A stretch of DNA of 64,000 nucleotides, taken from contig LNKV01000013.1 in the NCBI GenBank assembly GCA_001465935.1, positions 496,001 to 560,000 of the forward strand, written 5' to 3'. The position numbers and the translations under genes are program-made. A model generated the notes under the pieces. It did no database searches and had not been told where the DNA came from. It worked only from the letters and a program-made list of their open reading frames with translations. The DNA is from Clarireedia homoeocarpa (Eukaryota > Ascomycota > Leotiomycetes > Helotiales > Rutstroemiaceae). Below are positions 57,201 to 64,000 of the stretch, in pieces; position 1 is the stretch's first letter, and the number at the start of each line of letters is the position of its first letter.

Positions 57201-57903
57201 TAAACGCGTGCTCTTTCCCTTCGCCATAAATAGGTAGCAAATGAATGCCAAATATCCCTAATAGTGAGTATGCCTTGTCTTCGGGGCGTGTTGTCTGACG
57301 ATTTTCTGCCCACGACAATCGTTCCTCGATACTGAATTGAGACAGAGGGGCTCCCTCGAGTGCTGAGATTGGAATGCCTGTTACTTCCTGGATCTGACGC
57401 CCTAGTGTTTCCTTGTCTCCTAGTCGCTTGCCTTGTTGAGAGAAGAATTCAACTGCGCGTGGTGCAAGGAGCTCTTGAAGGGTCCAGCCTCGTGTAAACC
57501 ATTCGCTATCTCGGAAAGCAGATTCCCAAGTATGTTTGGTAGATGTATCACCTGCTTTCCGCTTTAGTGCCGAGACATCCAATAAATAGACGTAGCATCT
57601 GGTTGCATCCCGGTACCAGCGATACATCGAGTTGAGGGCCTCTGCGAGCTCGGTGCTACTCGATTTGTCGATACAACATGTGTCCACCCAAAAATGTTTC
57701 AGGCCATCATCCCTAGCCTGTCTTCCACAGAATCGGAGCTTCTCATAGCCAGCCTTCTTCGTGCCGATTCCCTTCTGCAGATCTTCAAACGTCGCCTCCT
57801 CCGTTCCCCACCTGTGTGAAAGGATTGCGTACTCGGGTATAGCTTTGTCGAAGAACTCAGTTAGGCTGAAATTGCCATCGCTGTTGTACTGTAGCAGGCG
57901 CAT
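54261..57903 (-). CDS. NLR-type STAND receptor: HET - NACHT - WD40 (HNWD type)
   Basis: Three exons (57165-57903, 55553-57108, 54261-55493; introns 56 and 59 nt, the second with TACTGAT branch) give 1175 aa. HET domain, residues ~1-245: YAILSHRWGTEEATFEDL, HFWVDTCCIDKSSS, WFTRGWTLQELLAPR. Linker LRVTDPREDKKRIEDTKGG leads to a NACHT NTPase with P-loop GDPGKGKT and Walker B YVVIDALDEC. Seven WD40 repeats (GHTEWVNSVAFSPDGKQIVS type) make one propeller. This is the architecture of Podospora het-e/het-d/het-r, where the propeller recognises non-self and the HET domain triggers incompatibility cell death. It is the sole cargo of element B. All domains look intact. Confidence 0.95.
54370..55280 (-). 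repeat. 126-bp WD40-coding repeats
   Basis: Seven 42-codon units. Units 3 and 4 (GHIEPVTS, SGSIDRTVRRWDTA) are almost identical at DNA level. Variation is limited to the residues after GH/GY (TEW, TKW, IEP, TEE, ING, TKA) and to the SGSxxRT positions. Confidence 0.9.
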
Positions 57904-58256
57904 CGTTCGGCCAGGTTCGAGGATCGTATGAGGGAGGGTTCCTAGTAGCTGTTAAGCCGTTTAAATAGCATCATGTAAGTGAGGTGAAGCTTGGAGAAGA
58001 CGTCGTGTTGAGGCCGGGCAGCCTCGCGGCAATAGCATCGTTGTACATCACTGGAAGCGCGCGCAAGACCGGCCCAGTCTTTGAGACCAGAAAATGCGGC
58101 GGCATAATCAAATAGTTCTAGTTATTATAGGTCCAGCGTTGGGATGTTCGAGAAACCCTGCTCTTATGCAATACGTGACTAAGCCTGCCGGGGCGTGAAT
58201 ATAAATTGTATCTCGGCTAATGTAAGATTATAATACTAAGCTTTGAAACATGTAGA

Positions 58257-58299
58257 CCTTCTCGTGACAGGGGGCGTCTCGGGACGCAGGGACAGACGT
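58257..58299 (-). repeat. right terminal inverted repeat of element B
   Basis: On the reverse strand starts ACGTCTGTCCCTGCGTCCC, preceded by TA. Confidence 0.8.
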
Positions 58300-58301
58300 T
58301 A

Positions 58302-58804
58302 GTTCTACTCGCCCAATTTCTTACTCGGAACCTCCATACACCTCAAAAATCCACACACACAAAATCATTCATAGCTCTACTAGCCGCTGTTCAACTGTTT
58401 TCACGTTTGATATAAAAAAAAGTATAGATTGACTCAGTCTAAGTATACAGCGCGGTCATCAACGGATATTGAGGTACACGGAGTGCTTTTCATTTTGGAT
58501 CACATTCATTCCATTGAGAGACGAGCCAGGGCAGCTGATATTATTGACGAGATATGGTTGACAAATTGACTATTTTCACTTGCAGAAAGATAAATTGGCA
58601 ATGAAAGAAAGAAAGAGGTTGTTGGAAATAAAAGCATCGATTTTTTTATGTTTTGCGACTTAATAAGTTCCTATGATAGCCACCGCACAAAGAAGAAAGA
58701 AATCTAACTTTAACTGAACCTTTCCTGAAGTGAGTGCATATAGTGAGTACATCTTGGAGATATTTCTTTCCATGCAAATCCTCTCCCATGACTAGACAAA
58801 CCAC
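58302..58804. other. intergenic
   Basis: No supported feature between element B and the next Ser-rich gene. Confidence 0.4.
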
Positions 58805-59044
58805 TCATGGAAAACCAGATGAACAAGCATGACAACCCCCGGCTACCACCCGCGTGGAACCACAAGACCCACATCTATCTGAGTCACCCCGACCATAGCT
58901 GGTTTGAGTTTGAGTTCCAGATCCAGAAGAAGAGGTATTGTTTGTGGTGGTGGAACTGGTGTTTGATTGTTTCTCGGTTGTGGGTTTATCCTTTTCATCG
59001 TTGGATTGGGCAGTGGATGATCCCCATGACCATGATGAACTCAT
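58805..59044 (-). CDS. small Ser/Thr-rich protein with CxxC-CxxC motif (79 aa)
   Basis: A 79-aa ORF: MSSSWSWGSSTAQSNDEK, a Ser/Thr/Asn-rich disordered body, then RCGSCGSTRVVAGGCHACSS, a C-x2-C-x9-C-x2-C pattern typical of a zinc ribbon. Its leader and start (CCCAACATCAGATACAATGAGTTCATC, in two parts) resemble those of 52793-53098. No signal peptide. Likely paralogue of the two other Ser-rich CxxC genes around element B. Function unknown. Confidence 0.6.
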   Translation of the reverse strand: MSSSWSWGSSTAQSNDEKDKPTTEKQSNTSSTTTNNTSSSGSGTQTQTSYGRGDSDRCGSCGSTRVVAGGCHACSSGFP

Positions 59045-59427
59045 TGTATCTGATGTTGGGTGGTTTGCTTGAGAAGAATACTGGAAGATGTAGGAGGCGG
59101 TGTGTGCTGATTAGTTGTTTATAGAGCGAAATGGAAAAGGAGGGTTGATGAAGATGGGAAGATGGGGAGAAAGGGAAAAACGAAATAGGGGAAGAAGAGA
59201 TCCTATAAATACCATAAAATGTTTGTTTTATGACTGGATATAATCAGTATGTTGTTCCGATTCTGACTCCAAAAGAAAACAAAATTTGTTGTTCCGATAC
59301 TGGGTGAATACAAAGTATGCTGTTCTGAATCTTTGTATCATGACAACGTGTTCAAAAATACCTTGTAATATGGGTGAGTAAGTAAGTCTTTGAGAGAAAC
59401 TCTGACAATCCTGGTCAGCAAGAACAA
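59045..59427. other. intergenic
   Basis: Spacer between two Ser-rich CxxC genes. It has short direct repeats of TGTTGTTCCGAT/TTGTTCCGATAC around 59253 and 59289 and nothing coding. Confidence 0.35.
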
Positions 59428-59928
59428 CTACGTATACTCACAACTTCTCAAATCCCTCTGAAAAGCAGGCCTCTCAGACTCCGTCTCTGACCCTGCCACA
59501 TTATCAAGTAGCTCGCTCTCCCCCATCTCACTACCTCCATCTCCCTCCACACTCCCCACAAGCCCACAAACATAACAACCACCAATCCCCTCTACTGACA
59601 CCATCCCACTATCCATACACTTCAAACACCTCACCGAATGAACATGCACCGCCTCCGCGGCGTCTATTCCCCAGAGCCGCTTCTGTTCATCTTTGGAATG
59701 CTTACTGCTCTGGGCCACTTCGCGTCGCTGCGTGATCTTCTGTGTGCGCTGGACGAAATACTCGGTTTCTGAATCGGTGGTTAGTTCGCTAGAGGCATCG
59801 TATGATGTGTTAGTTCTGGGGGTGGGAGAAGGGGTGGGAGTAGGGGATGGGGAAGTGAGAGTGGAGGTTGGGCTACCGAGTACTTTGCTTGCAGAAGCGG
59901 AAGATTTGGCGCCGGTGGATATTGACAT
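59428..59928 (-). CDS. small Ser-rich protein with CxxC-CxxC motif (166 aa)
   Basis: A 166-aa ORF starting MSISTGAKSSASASKVLG, with a Pro/Thr/Ser-rich segment, a charged helical stretch (QRTQKITQRREVAQSSKHSKDEQKRLWG) and a zinc-ribbon-like RCLKCMDSGMVSVEGIGGCY (C-x2-C-x12-C-x2-C). An acidic tail follows. A (GT)11 microsatellite sits about 11 bp upstream of the start, recalling the AC-rich leader of 52793-53098. It is the longest of the three likely paralogues. Function unknown. Confidence 0.6.
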   Translation of the reverse strand: MSISTGAKSSASASKVLGSPTSTLTSPSPTPTPSPTPRTNTSYDASSELTTDSETEYFVQRTQKITQRREVAQSSKHSKDEQKRLWGIDAAEAVHVHSVRCLKCMDSGMVSVEGIGGCYVCGLVGSVEGDGGSEMGESELLDNVAGSETESERPAFQRDLRSCEYT

Positions 59929-59938
59929 TTTACTGGAT

Positions 59939-59960
59939 GTGTGTGTGTGTGTGTGTGTGT
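59939..59960. repeat. (GT)11 microsatellite in a 5' leader
   Basis: Perfect dinucleotide run directly upstream of the start codon of the 166-aa gene (minus strand). Confidence 0.9.
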
Positions 59961-60035
59961 GGAAAATTTTGTGATGTACTGGCTGCCTGCTTGTGAGGGG
60001 ATTGAGAGGGTTAATGAGATTTGTCTAGCTGGGTA

Positions 60036-60079
60036 TGTTCAAGCAATGTTCAAGCAATGTTCAAGCAATGTTCAAGCAA
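60036..60079. repeat. 11-bp minisatellite TGTTCAAGCAA
   Basis: Four perfect tandem copies and a fifth partial copy with one change. Confidence 0.9.
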
Positions 60080-60420
60080 TGGTCAAGGAGGATTGGTTGG
60101 AGGATACAGTAACTATTGGATAGGATTAAGTGCTTGGGTAGATGGTTGAGGGACTGGACGCTCAAGTGAACAATTTGCTTTCGATCAGACAATTTGATGT
60201 TCGCGATGTTGAGAGCGGTATGATGTGATACTAGAAGATAAAGTGCCTTGTACAATACATATATATTCTTTTTATCCGCCTTAAAATTCTCATCTTGTCC
60301 ACCTACTCATTCATCCCGTTCATCCGTTTCGTATAACCCCCTCATCTAAACTACCTATCCGATCATTCGTCCATCACACTAATTTTCAACAACCTATCCT
60401 CATTCCTGCCCCACCTCGCC

Positions 60421-63018
60421 CTACGACAACTCTCCCACGCTCTCCTCCAAGATTCCATTAAAATCTAACCCCGCCTTGTGCTTAACATCATCCTTCCAAA
60501 TTCCCTGCCCATTCTCTGCCCCCGCCTCCCTGTAACTCATGACCAACTCCCCACCCCCCTTCAGCAAGTCTTCAAAAAGCGTTCTTCGCATAACAGCCAT
60601 CTCACTCCCTCTGTTCTTTAATAACTCGCTTACGAGAACCAGTGCGTTTTCCCGATCGATGCGCGCCATTTCAGCCGCTTGCGCTTCAGGCATTACCGGC
60701 TCGGGCGTTTGGGGCTCGGCACTAAGACCGAAAGGGTTGGTGTCGGGTGTTGTGGTCTGGTTTTGGGACGAGGTGGTGGCGAGTGAGGTTGTGGTTATCG
60801 CGGAGGAGGCGGCGGGTGATGAGGCTTGGTAGTCGAGAAGTGGTTTCCCGGTGAGAAGTTCAACTAGAGGTTGGAAGACCGAAACATCCTGCATCATATC
60901 GCTGATGCACTGAGCGCTATCCGGATGACGAGCCATAATGGCAAAGGTGAACCATCCCTCACTTCTTACGATAGGCCATTTGGTTTGCGAGACCATGAAA
61001 CTTAGTGGGCGGCCTAGGTCTGGATGACGTTGGAGGAAATTAGCACGCATTCTGTTCAGTTCCTCCTGTGGGACACCTTTCCATGCAGTGAAGACTCGAC
61101 AGACAGCAGTGATCAGGCGAGCGATCTCCACGCGGATGGGCTCTACATCTGTGCGGTCGAATAGAGCGATGAGAAGGGAGAGTTTGGAGCGGTCGTGTGC
61201 TGGGGAGTCGGTGTCAGGTGTAAGTCTTTTGCATATTCGGTGAACATTATCCATCCATCCATTTAGCAATTGGCGAGTTAGGGATATGGATGATAACTGG
61301 ATAGGCTGCAGAATATCAAGAAGCCATAAGCGCGGCAGTACTTCGAACAATCCTGAGGCCCCAAGAACTTCCTTATTCTTTAACGGCAGTGCAAGGTTTT
61401 TGAGGAAACCGAGAGCGGCATGAAGTAATTGTGAATCATTTGCATCCCGCAAGATAGCAACAAGAGGCTGATGGACTCGAGCTGTGTGTACAAATGTTTC
61501 ACAAGCTTCATCATTTCGTGCAAGGTTGCCTAGCATTATGCATGCACAAACCTGTAATTGGATCTGTGGGCTCGATAGCCATCGTCGAAGAGAGCTGGCA
61601 AACGGAGATACAACGGGGCATGCTTCTTTGAACTCTGGTAATGCCGAGATGTCGGATAAAGCCTGGTTGAGGTTGATCCGCATCCGTGATAACAGTTTTG
61701 CGTCATCTTCAGAAGTAGTCTCTGGACCAATTGATGGATGTGAGTCGAATCGAGTGTAAGAATCAACAAGAATAGTAAGAGTTGTGTCAAGTGCTAGAGG
61801 TGTCTTTATTAATGCTTTTTGAAACCTTTCATGTCCTAGATAGCCTGCGGCTGCGTTGACAAGAGCAATATAGTCTTCCATGTCCACTGGGGTTTCTCTA
61901 TCCGCTGCTAGATTCAGAAGGACTATTGGTGTATTCTCTGGCGCTATATCTGGTTCCGAAGCTATGATGGGAAGTTAACACCACTCCCTCATTCGGTGTT
62001 AGAGAATACGCACGTTGTTGGATGAGCATCTCAAATATTTTGCACACATATCCAAGAAAATGCATGCTATTTCTGAAGCGTGGACTCGAAATGAGAGTTG
62101 TGAGCTCCCTACTCAGATAAGATTTCGATGCCTGCTGTTGAGCAGGGACTAGTATTTATCAGTGTAAGGTCTTATTTTTAGATTATATTTAGACTCACCG
62201 TAATCGACGCAAACATTGTAGAGAACGGGTATTACGAAAGCAAGTAAGGTATCGTCCGATAGCTGGGAGATAATTGTTGGTATATAATTCGCCGAGACGA
62301 TACGCTCCCTGTTCTCATCTGTGGAGTATTATTACCGAAGGCCAAGATCGGATATAATTGACATACCTGTGTCTGCACATGAATTCCCTATCAACCGTAA
62401 GATTTGAAGTTTGAAAGAATGTCTCAATGCTTGTGTGATCGATATCCCGAGAAAGAAGCCTAGTACTCCGGAATCCCCGAGAGGAACTCTCCATTTTGCT
62501 GCTGCATTGTTAGCAGGCAAGAAGATGTAGATTTCACGGGCAGACATGTGTGAAAGTGGTAATCACTTGACCACGTGAGACGTAGGTATCATCCATCGAA
62601 GGCTTCCAAACTTGATGAGCTACTCACAATCTCGAGCCCCATCTGCCAGCTTTTCTGCAGCCTCGTCAATAAAGATCGAGTCCTGCCACCATAGGTGCGC
62701 CAACATAGGTAAAGCTTTCTTCAACCTCTCAGTCCTTCTCGCTCTATCCTCGACATCCACCACTGCTTCAACTTCCTCATCCCCATCTCCCATCACCTCA
62801 TCCTCTTTTTCAACCTCCTCCTCAAGCTCAAAGAGTCTGATAATAGATCTCGACATATTTCTCTGCTCTTCCTCATCTAATCGTTCCGTAGGAAGCTTTC
62901 CTTCCTTGAAGGACGAATATAGAACTGACTGTGATGGTTCATTCATCAAACCCGTCTCCTCGACAGTACCACTCGTGGTATTTGTAGGATAACCGCCGAG
63001 CTGTGGTTGCTGGTCCAT
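60421..63018 (-). CDS. SmgGDS-like armadillo protein (Rap1GDS1 family)
   Basis: Five exons (62628-63018, 62367-62501, 62199-62318, 62014-62148, 60421-61961; introns 126, 48, 50 and 52 nt) give 773 aa. An acidic N-terminal part (LFELEEEVEKEDEVMGDGDEE) leads into helical armadillo-type repeats: WRVPLGDSGVLGFFLG, VCACIMLGNLARNDEACETFV, LLHAALGFLKNLALP. SmgGDS proteins bind prenylation-ready Rho/Ras-type GTPases and act as chaperones or weak exchange factors in the cytosol. The first intron ends in a NAGNAG acceptor (GCAGCAG), so isoforms differing by one residue are expected. Family assignment rests on repeat pattern and recalled similarity, so it is good but not certain. Confidence 0.78.
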
Positions 63019-63671
63019 TGTTACTGACCTACAAGCCCTCTTTGCATGTAACAAGGGGAAATGACACTAAGAAGATCGATATGGGTGCGTCAAAGCCAAG
63101 AACAGCTGCGCCACGATTTTATTCGCAATGGTGCTCCGTATCAGGTGAAATTGGGATACCGATATGACAAGAACACGAGATGCTGGGATTTGTGGGTTGG
63201 ACTTCGTTTCAGGGGGTTTGTTGATGGTTACCCGTACTAAATATGAAAAGATTAACACGGGTTTAAGGCATCATCCGCTATCGAAGAGCGGAGCGGAGAA
63301 CAAATCTTGTCTCCGACGGCCGGGAAACTCGAGGCAAAAAAGCTAATACCTTATTTCGACGTTGAACCTTTTACAATTACGGGATTACGGAGTCACAGGA
63401 GTACAAAAACGAGTAGAAGTGTTATTAAGCTTACCCTTGCCATGCCAAAGTTTCTGTGATAAGCTTCTTCGCAACCTTGTTTCTTCTGTTGTAACCTGCA
63501 AAAGTTTCGACGTTCCATTCCGAGGCCAGACACTCGTTCTGTTGCGCAGATGCTGGATTAATAATCTCAGGAGAGAGTGCGCTAGAACTCGGAAGACATA
63601 GATTGTGATTGGAGAATTACTTTAGTAATCCCTATCCTTACCCGGTATCCGTGCTTCCAGTATCAATAACT
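63019..63671. other. intergenic, promoter of the SmgGDS-like gene
   Basis: No ORF supported. Lies between the start of the SmgGDS-like gene and the 3' end of the next minus-strand gene. Confidence 0.4.
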
Positions 63672-63974
63672 TCACCGTCCCTCATCATCCCATAGGACCT
63701 TTCTACGAGGTGCCAAGAACAAGCCCAGATCAAGCCCATTCTCATCCTCATCCACCATCTTACGTCTCCCCTCCTCGTCTCCTGTCAGTTGTGCTATCTC
63801 TATTATTGCCCGATTGACCACGTATGCAGTCCCGATGCAGTCAATTGTTGTAGCCTTGTCTACCGTTTCCGTAACCCTAGTATGGGAGGCTGTGTTTGGA
63901 CAATGACGAGCCTGTGCATATGCGAGGTTTACATAGAGTTGGACTCGACATACCACTATCACTTGCACATGCAT
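63672..63974 (-). CDS. unrecognised protein, probably a 3' exon of a gene running off the window
   Basis: The frame encodes up to 100 residues with a protein-like end: HCPNTASHTRVTETVDKATT, then DCIGTAYVVNRAIIEIAQL, and a charged tail (DEEGRRKMVDEDENGLDLG). The part before ARHCPN reads like intron (GTATGT, and a possible ATGCACAG acceptor at about residue 21). So the real exon may start near 63912 and earlier exons lie beyond the window edge. No family is recognised. Confidence 0.5.
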   Translation of the reverse strand: MHVQVIVVCRVQLYVNLAYAQARHCPNTASHTRVTETVDKATTIDCIGTAYVVNRAIIEIAQLTGDEEGRRKMVDEDENGLDLGLFLAPRRKVLWDDEGR

Positions 63975-64000
63975 ATTAAAGGGCTGCTTGGATCATCTCT

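Larger units (their letters stand above)
53801..58299. mobile_element. element B: TIR-bounded element carrying a HET-NACHT-WD40 NLR
   Basis: Inverted 43-bp ends at 53801-53843 and 58257-58299 match at about 36 of 43 positions. TA sits directly outside both (53799-53800 and 58300-58301). The only gene inside is the NLR at 54261-57903; no transposase is seen. The ends are the same repeat that brackets the unrelated NLR of element A, and the left subterminal ~190 bp is shared too. The cargo gene has the same orientation in both, with its 3' end toward the shared arm. TA duplication and perfect symmetry fit a Tc1/mariner-like, non-autonomous element, but the mobilising enzyme is not in this window. 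Confidence 0.78.

Noticed and set aside
4633..57903. Both NLR models come out at exactly 1175 residues
   Set aside because: The domains and exon lengths differ entirely; the equal length is coincidence.
57914..57930. GGTTCGAGGATC resembling a tRNA T-arm
   Set aside because: No acceptor, D-arm or anticodon stem can be folded around it; no tRNA was found in the window.

Overview
The window looks like nuclear DNA of a filamentous ascomycete (Pezizomycotina). Genes have short GT-AG introns (about 46-171 nt) with CTAAC/CTGAT-type branch sites, and there are two fungal NLR-type (STAND) receptors. The gene set includes TOR kinase, glucosidase II beta, Rtf2, RPL13, an SmgGDS-like protein and a secreted GH30 hydrolase. 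A Leotiomycetes/Helotiales origin is my guess only. Exon models were built by hand; every main gene closes in frame except RPL13.

Layout. (1) 0-18 kb is gene-poor accessory DNA. It holds four tiny single-membrane-span ORFs, a PNP-NB-ARC-TPR NLR bracketed by inverted repeats (3910-9130), a fresh-looking MITE (9597-9812), a secreted GH30 enzyme, a solo LTR, a candidate small three-exon gene and a small secreted cysteine-rich protein. (2) 18.8-22 kb holds a lone Ulp1-type cysteine protease gene beside palindromic and tandem repeats. (3) 22-38 kb is a core block: TOR (minus), Rtf2 (plus), glucosidase II beta (minus) and a 1303-aa disordered protein (minus). (4) 38-46.6 kb is almost empty, with minisatellites and one candidate gene. 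(5) 46.6-52 kb is core again: a BTB-like protein, RPL13 with an apparent one-base frameshift, and an EthD-domain protein. (6) 52.7-60 kb is a second accessory island: three small Ser-rich CxxC proteins, a solo LTR, and a HET-NACHT-WD40 NLR inside a second inverted-repeat element (53801-58299). (7) 60.4-63 kb is an SmgGDS-like armadillo gene, followed by the end of an unrecognised gene.

Main result. The two NLR genes differ in all three domains, yet each lies between inverted copies of the same roughly 43-bp sequence. TA dinucleotides flank three of the four ends. Both elements share about 190 bp of non-coding sequence at the end next to the NLR stop codon, and neither carries a transposase. 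They look like a family of TIR-bounded, non-autonomous elements whose cargo is an NLR. Element A lies among small single-span membrane ORFs, and element B sits inside a run of small Ser-rich CxxC paralogues. Both NLRs end in nearly identical 42-residue repeats that differ at only a few clustered positions, the pattern expected of fast-evolving recognition surfaces.
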